9,537 nucleotides of DNA from Paracoccaceae bacterium (lineage in GTDB: Bacteria; Pseudomonadota; Alphaproteobacteria; Rhodobacterales; Rhodobacteraceae). Below are positions 1 to 6,685 of the stretch, piece after piece. Position numbers and translations under genes: made by a program. Numbering within the stretch: position 1 is the stretch's first letter; the number at the start of each line of letters is the position of its first letter. The stretch lies in NCBI GenBank assembly GCA_023254015.1, contig JALQYS010000390.1:1-9537 (forward strand), given 5' to 3'. The notes under the pieces were generated by a model. That model did not search any database and had not been told where the DNA came from. It saw nothing but the letters and a program-made list of their open reading frames with translations.

Positions 1-1
1 G

Positions 2-331
2 CTCGGCGCCTTCCAGGTCTCGGCCACCGGCGACCTCGCCAACTGGAGCACCGGCGAGCCCGGCGCCATCCCCGCCGTCGGCGGCGCCATGGACCTGGCG
101 GTCGGCGCCAGGCAGACCTGGGTCATGATGGACCTGCTGACCAAGAAGGGCGAGAGCAAGGTCGTCCAAGCCTGCAGCTACCCGCTGACCGGCCTGGCCT
201 GCGTCAAGCGCATCTACTCCGACCTCGCCACGCTCGAATGCACACCCGAAGGCCTCAGGCTGATCGACAAGGTCGAAGGCCTGGAACACGCCGAACTCGA
301 GCGCCTGCTCGGCCTGCCGGTTCAGGCATGA
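2..331 (+). CDS. pcaJ: 3-oxoadipate CoA-transferase subunit B (PcaJ), 3' part
   Basis: This open frame enters from the left edge and gives 109 C-terminal residues. They match the end of the beta subunit of 3-oxoadipate (beta-ketoadipate) CoA-transferase: LGAFQVSATGDLANW, the segment PAIPAVGGAMDL-like at about residues 21-32, and SYPLTG..CVKRIYSDLA followed by TPEGL are hallmarks of the family. The enzyme moves CoA from succinyl-CoA to 3-oxoadipate in aromatic catabolism (protocatechuate/catechol branch) and works as a complex with PcaI, which would lie to the left of the window. The catalytic Glu of the SENG motif is also outside the window. A thiolase start follows 36 bp downstream, as expected for a pcaIJF operon. 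The sequence style is betaproteobacterial, unlike the genes after position 425. The related 3-oxoacid (succinyl-CoA:acetoacetate) CoA-transferase B is the main alternative, but the pcaF neighbour favours PcaJ. Confidence 0.85.
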   Translation, partial: LGAFQVSATGDLANWSTGEPGAIPAVGGAMDLAVGARQTWVMMDLLTKKGESKVVQACSYPLTGLACVKRIYSDLATLECTPEGLRLIDKVEGLEHAELERLLGLPVQA

Positions 332-367
332 TGTCAATCTGAAATCAACCACCCCAGAGAAGAGACC

Positions 368-427
368 ATGATCGAAGCCTACATCTGCGACGCGATCCGC
401 ACGCCCTTCGGCCGCTACGGCGGCGCT
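368..427 (+). pseudogene. pcaF: 3-oxoadipyl-CoA thiolase (PcaF), first ~19 codons only, cut at a junction
   Basis: The ATG at 368 follows a purine-rich ribosome-binding stretch (agagaagaga, about 357-366) and opens with MIEAYICDAIRTPFGRYGGA, which is the typical start of 3-oxoadipyl-CoA thiolase, the last step of the beta-ketoadipate pathway (3-oxoadipyl-CoA + CoA to succinyl-CoA + acetyl-CoA). The thiolase similarity ends near 427. The same frame stays open to 787 but no longer encodes thiolase: it reads an ABC-transporter gene in the wrong frame. The active-site Cys and the His/Cys C-terminal motifs are absent, so no enzyme can be made from this copy. The context downstream of pcaJ fits a native pca operon that was cut here. 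Acetyl-CoA acetyltransferases share this N-terminus, so the exact thiolase assignment leans on the pcaJ neighbour. Confidence 0.8.
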
Positions 428-431
428 GATC
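419..431. other. Chimeric junction: pcaF start joined out of frame to an ABC ATPase
   Basis: Up to about 427 the sequence reads as thiolase in the frame of 368. From about 423 it reads as an ABC ATPase (ALIPQDPLTALNP) in a different frame. The GC-rich overlap (ggcggcgctg) does not allow the break to be placed more exactly. There are no terminal inverted repeats, target duplications or transposase around it. I infer an assembly chimera or, less likely, an illegitimate recombination. Confidence 0.8.
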
Positions 432-1028
432 CCGCAAGACCCGCTGACCGCGCTCAACCCTTCGCGCCGGATCGGGCCGCAGATCACCGATCGGCTGGTC
501 GACATTCTGAAATGGCCAAGAGCGCGGGCCGAGGCACGGGCGCGGGAATTGCTGCACGAGGTGCATATTCCCGACCCCGACCGGGTGATGCGGTCTTATC
601 CGCACGAATTGTCGGGCGGCATGCGCCAGCGCATCCTGATCGCCAGCGCCTTTGCCGCCGAGCCCAAGCTGATCGTCGCGGACGAGCCGACAACGGCGCT
701 GGATGTGACGGTGCAAAAGCAGATCCTGAAACTGATCGCCGAAATGCAGGCCCGCCATGGCACGGCGCTGTTGTTCGTGACCCATGATCTGGGCGTGGTG
801 AGCAAGGTCTGCCAGTCGCTTTCGGTGCTTTATGGCGGCAAGGTGCTGGAATCGACGACGGTGCGCGACTTCTTCCACGAACCGGCCCATGCCTATTCCC
901 GCGCGCTTCTGGCGGCGACGCCAAAGTATACCGACCCCGCAGCCAGCCTGACACCCGTTCCCGAGGCGGTGATCGCCGCCGTCCAGGCCGAAATCGCCGC
1001 CCATGACCGGAGCCTGCGCCATGGCTGA
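423..1028 (+). pseudogene. Oligopeptide/dipeptide ABC transporter ATPase (DppD/OppD type), 5'-truncated
   Basis: From about 423 the frame ending at the TGA 1026-1028 encodes the last ~200 residues of an ATPase of the peptide/nickel (PepT) importer family. Visible in order are the Q-loop (IPQDPLTALNP, from 429), the ABC signature LSGGMRQR (609-632), Walker B KLIVADEP (666-689), the H-loop His in FVTHDLG (783-785), and a C-terminal segment with YGGKVLE and P.HAYSRALL typical of the oligopeptide-type extension. The N-terminal ~90 residues with Walker A are missing because the gene is cut at the left junction, so no in-window start codon is credible. It overlaps the next ATPase by 8 bp, the usual D-F pair of such importers. 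Permease and binding-protein genes would lie upstream in the true source genome. The transported substrate cannot be read from the ATPases. Confidence 0.88.
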
Positions 1029-1821
1029 TCTTTACACGGTGGAAAACCTGCAGCTTTCGCTGCCGGACATGACGAAAAAGCCGCTTATGGGCGCGGCCCC
1101 GCGGATCGACATCCTCAAGGGCATCAGCTTTGCCCTGCCCAAGGGCGAGATTCTGGGGGTGGTTGGCGGCTCGGGGTCGGGCAAGTCGACGCTGGGGCGG
1201 GCCATGGTGCGGCTGTTGGAGCCGACGGGCGGCCGGGTGCTGTTCGACGGCCAGGACATCACCCATCTTGACGAGGCGGCGCTGCGCCCCTTGCGGCGGC
1301 GGTTCCAGATGATCTTCCAGGACCCGATGAGCAGCCTGAACCCCCGCCACCGCGTCGGCCAGATCATCGCCGCACCGCTGTCGCTGCATGGCTTTGCCGA
1401 TGTGCCGGCGCGCGTGCAGGATGCGCTGGACCATGTCGGCCTGCCGCGCGGCTTTGCCAACCGCTATCCGCATGAATTGTCGGGCGGGCAGCGCCAGAGG
1501 GTGGGCATCGCCCGGGCCATCGCGCTGCGGCCCGACTTCATTCTGGCCGACGAGATCGTGTCGGGGCTGGATGTGTCGTCGCAGGCGCAGGTGCTGAACC
1601 TGCTGGAGGGGCTGGTCAAGGAACTGGGCCTGACGCTGGCCTTCATCAGCCACGATCTTTCGGTGATCCGCCGTCTGTGCAGCCGGGTGCTGGTGCTCTA
1701 TCGCGGCGAGATCGTGGAGAACGCCGCAACGGCCGAGGTGTTCGACGCGCCCAAGGCCGCCTACACGCGCGAACTGCTGGACGCGATCCCCCTGCCCGAC
1801 CCCGATCAGGTCTGGGCCTGA
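1021..1821 (+). CDS. Oligopeptide/dipeptide ABC transporter ATPase (DppF/OppF type)
   Basis: This is a complete 266-residue ATPase that would power a peptide/nickel-class importer at the inner face of the membrane. Walker A GGSGSGKST lies at residues 49-57 (Lys55), the Q-loop at Gln100 (MIFQDPMSSLNP), the signature LSGGQRQR at 153-160, Walker B FILADE at 173-178 (catalytic Glu178), the D-loop SGLD at 181-184 and the H-loop His211. The usual Pro after the Walker B Glu is Ile here (DEIVSGLD). The C-terminus is shorter than in E. coli DppF/OppF. I chose the ATG at 1021 because it has GGAG eight bases upstream (1009-1012) and overlaps the previous stop by 8 bp, which suggests translational coupling; an in-frame ATG at 1003 would add MTGACA and lacks support. 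The substrate is unknown; ribokinase 261 bp downstream hints at a ribose- or nucleoside-containing solute, which is only an inference. Confidence 0.93.
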   Translation: MADLYTVENLQLSLPDMTKKPLMGAAPRIDILKGISFALPKGEILGVVGGSGSGKSTLGRAMVRLLEPTGGRVLFDGQDITHLDEAALRPLRRRFQMIFQDPMSSLNPRHRVGQIIAAPLSLHGFADVPARVQDALDHVGLPRGFANRYPHELSGGQRQRVGIARAIALRPDFILADEIVSGLDVSSQAQVLNLLEGLVKELGLTLAFISHDLSVIRRLCSRVLVLYRGEIVENAATAEVFDAPKAAYTRELLDAIPLPDPDQVWA

Positions 1822-1830
1822 TCTGGGGAT

Positions 1831-1913
1831 GACCCTCCTCGTTGGCCTGCGGCCCTCGTCGGGGGGGGCGCCGGCCGAGGAGCTGACCCAAGTCCGACGA
1901 CGAGGGTCGTTTT
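1831..1913 (+). repeat. Dyad in the spacer after the ABC ATPase, with two competing 5' arms
   Basis: GACCCTCCTCGTTGG (1831-1845) can pair with CCGACGACGAGGGTC (1894-1908): 15 positions with one mismatch and one G-U. A second arm, GGCCCTCGTCG (1851-1861), can pair with 1898-1908 over 11 positions with one G-U. The two arms therefore compete for the same partner. Four T residues follow at 1910-1913. It could be a terminator or attenuator for the ABC operon, or the remnant of a dispersed intergenic repeat. The rest of the spacer to 2082 shows no gene. Confidence 0.45.
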
Positions 1914-2082
1914 GGGGGATCGCCTGCGGCCGCTTGACGGCGGGGGCGGTTCCTTGCCACCTTGCACCTTCGCCGGGGGGCGGAACGCCTGCGGGAATCG
2001 TTCTGCAACCGCCGGCCGTTGCCCGGCATGTCCGTAATGCGCGTATTTGACCGGGGCACGATCCGGCCCGAGGAGAAAGCCC

Positions 2083-2994
2083 ATGAAATATATCGTCAAC
2101 CTTGGCATCTTCGTTGCCGATGCCGCCTTTCGCGCCGCCCGCCTGCCGCGCATGGGCGAAACCCTGCTGGGCCAGGGCTTTGCCCTCGGGCCGGGGGGAA
2201 AGGGGTCGAACCAGTCGGTCGCCAGCGCCATGGCAGGGGGAAAGGTGCATTTCATCACCCGCCTCGGCGATGACGACTTTGCCGCCATGGCGCGCGGCAT
2301 CTGGGCCAAGGCCGGCGTGGTGCCGGAAGTCACCGTCGACCGCGACAGCTTTACCGGCGCGGCGATGATCTTTCTTGAGGACGCCACCGGCAACAACGCC
2401 ATCATCGTCACACCGGGGGCCGCCAGCCGCATCACCCCCGAGGATGTCGAGGCCCGCAAGGACCTGATCCAGGCGGCCGGCATCTTCCTGACCCAGCTGG
2501 AGCAGCCCGTTCCGGCGGCCCATCGGGGGCTCGAGATCGCCCGGGCCGCCGGCGTGACCACCATCCTCAACCCCGCGCCCGCCGCGCCCCTGCCCGATGC
2601 GATGCTGGCGCTGTGCGACTATCTGACACCAAATGAATCCGAGGCAGAGGCGCTGACCGGCCTGCCCGTCACCTCGCCCGAGCAGGCGAAAACCGCCGCC
2701 GAGGCGCTGCGGGCCAAGGGCGTTGGCGCGGTGGTCATCACGCTGGGCGGCCAGGGCGCGCTTTATCACGACGGCACGACCACGATCCACGCCCCCATCG
2801 TCTCGGCGGGCAAGGTGGTGGACACGACCGGCGCGGGCGATGCCTTCAACGGCGGCTTCGCCGTGGCTCTGGCCGAAGGCATGCCCATCGAACAGGCGCT
2901 GCGGTTTGCGTCGGTCACCGCCGGGATTTCGGTCACCCGCCCCGGCACGGCAGGGTCAATGCCCACGCGGGCCGAGATCATGGCGCGTCTCTGA
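2083..2994 (+). CDS. rbsK: Ribokinase (PfkB family)
   Basis: This 303-residue cytoplasmic sugar kinase phosphorylates D-ribose to ribose 5-phosphate with ATP, feeding the pentose phosphate pathway. PfkB signature 1 is GGKGSNQ (residues 38-44), followed by ITRLGDDDF. The NESE motif in TPNESEAEALTG contacts Mg-phosphate. Signature 2, DTTGAGDAF, starts at Asp247 and gives Asp253 as the catalytic base. The N-terminus aligns well with E. coli RbsK, and the length is close to its 309 residues. The ATG at 2083 has AGGAG at 2071-2075; an upstream in-frame ATG at 2047 lacks this. A weak promoter candidate is TTGCCC (2019-2024) with GTATTT (2043-2048). The gene lies downstream of the ABC ATPases and converges on the phosphomannomutase gene with a 14-bp gap. 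Another PfkB kinase specificity cannot be excluded, but the motifs favour ribokinase. Confidence 0.9.
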   Translation: MKYIVNLGIFVADAAFRAARLPRMGETLLGQGFALGPGGKGSNQSVASAMAGGKVHFITRLGDDDFAAMARGIWAKAGVVPEVTVDRDSFTGAAMIFLEDATGNNAIIVTPGAASRITPEDVEARKDLIQAAGIFLTQLEQPVPAAHRGLEIARAAGVTTILNPAPAAPLPDAMLALCDYLTPNESEAEALTGLPVTSPEQAKTAAEALRAKGVGAVVITLGGQGALYHDGTTTIHAPIVSAGKVVDTTGAGDAFNGGFAVALAEGMPIEQALRFASVTAGISVTRPGTAGSMPTRAEIMARL

Positions 2995-3018
2995 GGCGGG
3001 CGGCCCCCTTAGCCCGCC
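2995..3018. terminator. Possible shared stem-loop between convergent genes
   Basis: GGCGGGC (2995-3001) is complementary to GCCCGCC (3012-3018) with a 10-base loop. It sits exactly in the 14-bp gap between the convergent rbsK and mutase genes and includes the mutase stop codon. No T-run follows on either strand, so a Rho-independent terminator is not well supported. Confidence 0.3.
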
Positions 3019-4361
3019 GAAATCACCGCCGACAGCTCTGCCACCTTCAGCGCCACAAGGGCGGCGTCGCCCTTGGCCTCGACGTTCAGCCGCAACAAGG
3101 GCTCGGTGTTCGACGAGCGCAGGTTGAACCGCCACGCCCCCATGTCAAAGCTGTGGCCATCAAGGTTCTCCACATCCTCGGCCTGCGCGCCATAGGTATA
3201 GGCGATCTTGGCGGTGATCTTCTTCGCATCCGCCACCTTGAAATTCACCTCGCCCGATGAGGGAAACGCCGCCCGTCGCGCCGCCAGAAGCGACGACAGG
3301 CTTTGCCCCGTCCGCCCCATCAACTCGGCAACCAGAAGCCAGGGGATCATGCCGCTGTCGCAACACATGAAGTCACGGAAATAGTGGTGCGCGCTCATCT
3401 CGCCGCCGTAAACCGCATCGTGCTGACGCATCGCCGCCTTCAGATAGGCATGACCCGGCGGCGCCATGACGGCCCTTCCCCCGGCGCGGGCCACGATATC
3501 CTGCGTATTCCACACCACGCGCGGGTCATGCACGATGGTCGCCCCGGGCTCCTTGGCCAGAACCACCTGCGCCAGAAGCCCCACGACATATTCGCCCGCC
3601 ACGAAGGCCCCGGTTTCGTCAAAAAGGAAACAACGGTCGAAATCGCCATCCCAAGCCACGCCCAGATCGGCCCCATGGGCCAGAACGGCCTTGCCTGTTA
3701 CCGGCTGGTTCTCCGGCAAGAGCGGATTCGGGATGCCGTTGGGGAAAGACCCATCGGGCGCATGGTGCATCCGCACAAAGGTCAGCGGCGCGCCCGCCTC
3801 CACCAGCCGCTCGGCCAGACCGTCAAAGGTGGGCCCGGCCGCACCATTGCCCGCATTGACCACGATCTTCAGCGGCCGCAGCGCCGCCACGTCCACAAAG
3901 GACATCAACCGCGCCACATAGGCCGCGCGGCAGTCGACAGCGGTCTGCTTTCCCGTGCCCTCGGGCCCGAATTCGCCTGCAACGGCCCGCGCCTTGACCG
4001 CCTGAAACACCTCAGGCGACAGGGGCCGCGCCCCGGCGCCCACCAGCTTCATGCCGTTGTAATCCATCGGATTGTGGCTGGCTGTCACCTCGATCCCGCC
4101 ATCCGCGCCAAGGTGATCGACCGCGAAATACATCTCTTCGGTGCCGCACAGCCCCAGCGCCAGCACCTCGCAGCCCGCCGCCGTTAACCCTTCGGCCACC
4201 GCCGCCGACAGCGCCTCGGACGAGGCGCGCGGATCATGGCCCAGAACCACCCGCTGCGCGCCCAGTTCTTCGGCGAAGGCACGTGCGATGGTGCGCACCA
4301 CGCCCGGGGTCAGCTCCTCCCCCAGACGACCGCGAATGTCATAAGCCTTGAAACAGCGCAT
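3009..4361 (-). CDS. Phosphomannomutase / phosphoglucomutase (ManB/CpsG/AlgC type)
   Basis: This 450-residue alpha-D-phosphohexomutase interconverts hexose 6-phosphate and hexose 1-phosphate, supplying mannose 1-phosphate or glucose 1-phosphate for GDP-mannose, polysaccharide and LPS synthesis. All four family sites are present: the phosphoserine loop TASHNP at 93-98 (Ser95), the Mg-binding loop DGDFDR at 238-243, the sugar-recognition loop GGEMSAHHYF at 319-328 (GEMS type, as in PMM/PGM enzymes) and the C-terminal phosphate loop RSSNTEP at 415-421. The N-terminal FKAYDIRG is typical of ManB/AlgC. The start at 4361 has GAGG six bases upstream. It reads convergently with rbsK and divergently from hisB, with about 100 bp of shared upstream region. 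Whether mannose or glucose phosphates are preferred cannot be told from the sequence, so I give no symbol. Confidence 0.93.
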   Translation of the reverse strand: MRCFKAYDIRGRLGEELTPGVVRTIARAFAEELGAQRVVLGHDPRASSEALSAAVAEGLTAAGCEVLALGLCGTEEMYFAVDHLGADGGIEVTASHNPMDYNGMKLVGAGARPLSPEVFQAVKARAVAGEFGPEGTGKQTAVDCRAAYVARLMSFVDVAALRPLKIVVNAGNGAAGPTFDGLAERLVEAGAPLTFVRMHHAPDGSFPNGIPNPLLPENQPVTGKAVLAHGADLGVAWDGDFDRCFLFDETGAFVAGEYVVGLLAQVVLAKEPGATIVHDPRVVWNTQDIVARAGGRAVMAPPGHAYLKAAMRQHDAVYGGEMSAHHYFRDFMCCDSGMIPWLLVAELMGRTGQSLSSLLAARRAAFPSSGEVNFKVADAKKITAKIAYTYGAQAEDVENLDGHSFDMGAWRFNLRSSNTEPLLRLNVEAKGDAALVALKVAELSAVISAG

Positions 4362-4377
4362 TGCACACCTCTTGCCC

Positions 4378-4409
4378 GACCATGGCCACCGGCGCGCGCG
4401 ATCATGGTC
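4378..4409. promoter_or_regulatory. Inverted repeat upstream of the hisB promoter, operator candidate
   Basis: GACCATG (4378-4384) and CATGGTC (4403-4409) form a perfect 7-base inverted repeat separated by 18 bases. The right arm ends one base before the putative -35 box, and the left arm lies just upstream of the mutase ribosome-binding site. The position suits an operator acting on one or both divergent genes, but a 7-base repeat can occur by chance. Confidence 0.3.
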
Positions 4410-4410
4410 T

Positions 4411-4438
4411 TTGCAACTCCGCCCACCCGGCCTATAAG
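4411..4438 (+). promoter_or_regulatory. Probable housekeeping promoter of hisB
   Basis: TTGCAA (4411-4416) and TATAAG (4433-4438) are 16 bases apart, resembling sigma-70 -35 and -10 boxes. The -10 is an AT-rich island in very GC-rich sequence and stands 25 bases before the hisB ATG, so the leader would be short. A similar string precedes hisA at 9121-9149. Confidence 0.55.
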
Positions 4439-4463
4439 GCCTTCATGCCAAAGGGAGACGCCC

Positions 4464-5051
4464 ATGCGCAAGGCCGAGATCACCCGCAAGACCAACGAGA
4501 CCGCGATCGAGGTTGCCGTAAACCTTGACGGCACCGGCAAGTCCGATTGCCATACCGGGGTGGGGTTCTTTGACCACATGCTGGACCAGCTTGCGCGCCA
4601 TTCGCTGATCGACATCACGCTGAAGGCCACAGGCGATCTGCATATCGACGACCACCACACGGTGGAAGATTGCGGCATCGCGCTGGGTCAGGCACTGACG
4701 CGCGCCCTGGGCGACAAGAAGGGCATCCACCGCTATGGCCATTTCCGGCTGGCCATGGACGACACGCAGGTCGCCTGCGCGCTTGACCTTTCGGCCCGTC
4801 CCTTCCTTGTGTGGAACCTGCCCTTCCCGACCCACAAGATCGGCACCTTCGACACCGAACTGGTGCGCGAGTTCTTTCAGGCGCTGGCCACCCATGGCGG
4901 CATCACCCTGCATGTCGATCTGATCCATGGCTTCAACAGCCACCACATCGCCGAGGCCGCCTTCAAATCGGTGGCCCGCGCGCTGCGCGAGGCGGTAGAG
5001 CCCGATCCGCGCATGGCGGGTGTGCTGCCCTCGACCAAGGGCGCGCTCTAG
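4464..5051 (+). CDS. hisB: Imidazoleglycerol-phosphate dehydratase
   Basis: HisB dehydrates imidazole glycerol phosphate to imidazole acetol phosphate, the sixth step of histidine synthesis, as a large Mn-dependent oligomer in the cytoplasm. The 195-residue product has the usual single-domain length (no fused histidinol phosphatase). It shows GTGKSDCHTGVGFFDHML (residues 23-40), the metal-binding HHTVED (64-69) and the second repeat site SHHIAE (159-164), with His and Glu ligands intact. The ATG at 4464 has GGGAG at 4453-4457. It is the first gene of a his cluster (hisB, hisH, glsA) and is preceded by a promoter candidate at 4411-4438. Upstream in-frame ATGs, such as 4236, lie inside the divergent mutase gene and are not credible starts. 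Confidence 0.97.
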   Translation: MRKAEITRKTNETAIEVAVNLDGTGKSDCHTGVGFFDHMLDQLARHSLIDITLKATGDLHIDDHHTVEDCGIALGQALTRALGDKKGIHRYGHFRLAMDDTQVACALDLSARPFLVWNLPFPTHKIGTFDTELVREFFQALATHGGITLHVDLIHGFNSHHIAEAAFKSVARALREAVEPDPRMAGVLPSTKGAL

Positions 5052-5075
5052 CCCTTTCCTCTTGGAAAAAATACT

Positions 5076-5096
5076 CCCGCCGGAGGCTCCGACGGG
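5076..5096. repeat. Hairpin in the hisB-hisH gap
   Basis: CCCGCCGGA (5076-5084) and TCCGACGGG (5088-5096) form a 9-position stem with one mismatch and a 3-base loop, preceded by an A-rich run (ggaaaaaatact). From memory, very similar A-run-plus-hairpin strings are scattered between genes in Rhodobacteraceae genomes; I cannot confirm this here. It may act as an mRNA-stabilising or partial termination element between hisB and hisH. No T-run follows, only TT. Confidence 0.5.
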
Positions 5097-5120
5097 TTCA
5101 TCAGACCAAAGGCGTCAGAC

Positions 5121-5774
5121 ATGCTCACCGTCCTCGTCGATTATGACAGCGGCAACCTTCATTCCGCCGAAAAGGCCTTTCAGCGCATGGCGCTGGAAAC
5201 CGGAGCGGGCGAGATCCTTGTCTCCTCCTGCCCCGAGGACGTGGCCCGCGCCGACCGGATCGTGCTGCCGGGCGACGGGGCCTTTCCGGCCTGCCGCAAG
5301 GCGCTGGGGTCTTATGGCGGGCTTTTCGAGGCGATCTCCGAGGCGGTGACCACCCGCGCCCGGCCCTTTCTGGGCATCTGCGTCGGCATGCAGATGATGG
5401 CAACCTGGGGGCGCGAATACGAAGACACGCGCGGCTTTGACTGGATCCCCGGCGAGGTGGTCAAGATCACCCCGGCGGACCCGGCGCTGAAGGTGCCGCA
5501 TATGGGCTGGAACAATCTGGTCCTTGACGCCCATCCGCAGTCGGGGCCGCACCCGATCCTGAGCGGCATCAAGACCGGCGATCACGCCTATTTCGTGCAT
5601 TCCTATCATTTCAAGGTAGACAACCCCGCCCACCGTCTGGCCCATTGCGACTATGGCGGCGACATCACCGCCCTGATCGGACGTGACACCATGGTTGGCA
5701 TGCAGTTCCACCCCGAAAAATCCCAGGCCCTTGGCCTGCGGCTGATCGGCAATTTCCTGCAATGGGCGCCCTAG
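5121..5774 (+). CDS. hisH: Imidazole glycerol phosphate synthase, glutamine amidotransferase subunit
   Basis: HisH hydrolyses glutamine and passes ammonia through a tunnel to HisF, which makes imidazole glycerol phosphate and AICAR, the fifth step of histidine synthesis. The 217-residue class I amidotransferase has the nucleophile Cys87 in GICVGMQ (85-91), the oxyanion-loop region PGDGAFP (50-56), and the His197/Glu199 pair of the triad in QFHPEKSQ. The start MLTVLVDYDSGNLHS is the standard N-terminus; its ribosome-binding site is weak (AAAGG at about 5108-5112). It lies 69 bp after hisB with a hairpin in between, and its end overlaps the glutaminase gene by 13 bp. The partner hisF is not in the window. 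Confidence 0.97.
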   Translation: MLTVLVDYDSGNLHSAEKAFQRMALETGAGEILVSSCPEDVARADRIVLPGDGAFPACRKALGSYGGLFEAISEAVTTRARPFLGICVGMQMMATWGREYEDTRGFDWIPGEVVKITPADPALKVPHMGWNNLVLDAHPQSGPHPILSGIKTGDHAYFVHSYHFKVDNPAHRLAHCDYGGDITALIGRDTMVGMQFHPEKSQALGLRLIGNFLQWAP

Positions 5775-6685
5775 GCGATCTGCAGGCGGTCCTTGACCGG
5801 ATCGGCGCGGAAATGGCCGAGGCTCCGGACCGAGGCCGCGTGGCCGATTACATCCCCGAACTGGCCCGCGTGTCGGACCGCCATTTCGCCATGGCGGTCT
5901 GCACCGCCGACGGTGCCTGCCTGACGACGGGCGAGGCTGACACGGCGTTTTCGATCCAGTCGGTCAGCAAGGTCTTTACCCTTGCCATCGCCCTTGGCCG
6001 GCTGGGCGATCAGCTGTGGACCCGCGTCGGGCGCGAACCTTCGGGTCTGGCCTTCAATTCCGTCGTGCAGCTGGAATCCGAAAACGGCATCCCGCGCAAT
6101 CCCTTCATCAATGCCGGCGCGCTGGTGGTCACCGATGCCATCCTGCAAGGGCGCCGCCCGCGCGACGTTCTGGGCGAGGTCCTGCGCTTTCTGCGCGAGG
6201 CGGCCGGCGATGACGACATCCACATCAACAAGGCGGTTGCGGCCTCGGAACAGGCCACCGGCCACCGCAATCTGGCGCTGGCGCATTTCATGGCGGCGCA
6301 TGACAATCTGAAAAACCCGCCCGATCTGACCTGCGGCACCTATTTCCACCAATGCGCCGTCGAGATGACCACCCGGCAACTTGCCATGGCGGGCCGCTTC
6401 CTGATGGGGGCGCCGGGGGCGGCGCGGCTGGTGTCGCCCGCCCGCGTGCGGCGGATCAATGCGCTGATGATGACCTGCGGCCATTACGACGGCTCGGGCG
6501 AGTTTGCCTATCGCGTCGGCCTGCCGGGCAAGTCGGGCGTGGGGGGCGGCATCCTGGCCATCGCGCCGGGCCGGGCCTCAATCGCGGTCTGGTCGCCGGG
6601 GCTGAACGCGCAGGGCAATTCGCAACTGGGCACGCTGGCGATCGAGCGGCTGACGCGTGCGACGGGCTGGTCGGTGTTCGGCTAG
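5762..6685 (+). CDS. glsA: Glutaminase
   Basis: The product hydrolyses glutamine to glutamate and ammonia. At 307 residues it matches the single-domain bacterial glutaminase family (YbaS/YneH-like; beta-lactamase-like fold). The S-x-x-K catalytic pair is Ser67-Lys70 in SIQSVSK; other family blocks are SENGIPRNPFINAGA (106-120), the HYDGSGEFAYRVGLPGKSGVGGG region, and GNSQLGT near the C-terminus. The ATG at 5762 lies within the last codons of hisH (13-bp overlap, different frame) and no clear ribosome-binding site is visible, so translation probably depends on ribosomes finishing hisH. A glutaminase coupled to a glutamine amidotransferase is odd, since both consume glutamine. It may help balance glutamine and glutamate, but HisH has its own glutaminase site and does not need GlsA. 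The function call is firm; the physiological link is not. Confidence 0.95.
   Translation: MGALGDLQAVLDRIGAEMAEAPDRGRVADYIPELARVSDRHFAMAVCTADGACLTTGEADTAFSIQSVSKVFTLAIALGRLGDQLWTRVGREPSGLAFNSVVQLESENGIPRNPFINAGALVVTDAILQGRRPRDVLGEVLRFLREAAGDDDIHINKAVAASEQATGHRNLALAHFMAAHDNLKNPPDLTCGTYFHQCAVEMTTRQLAMAGRFLMGAPGAARLVSPARVRRINALMMTCGHYDGSGEFAYRVGLPGKSGVGGGILAIAPGRASIAVWSPGLNAQGNSQLGTLAIERLTRATGWSVFG

Noticed and set aside
368..787. A 139-residue protein starting with the thiolase N-terminus
   Set aside because: Only the first ~20 residues are thiolase; the rest is the ABC ATPase read in the wrong frame, so it is a product of the junction.
484..2790. A 768-codon open frame on the minus strand
   Set aside because: It lies antisense to two ABC ATPases and ribokinase, all with clear motifs, and its translation is Arg/Gly/His-rich without any domain. 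Long antisense frames are expected at this GC content.
3303..4187. A 294-codon plus-strand frame
   Set aside because: It mirrors the phosphohexomutase gene on the other strand, which carries all four family motifs.
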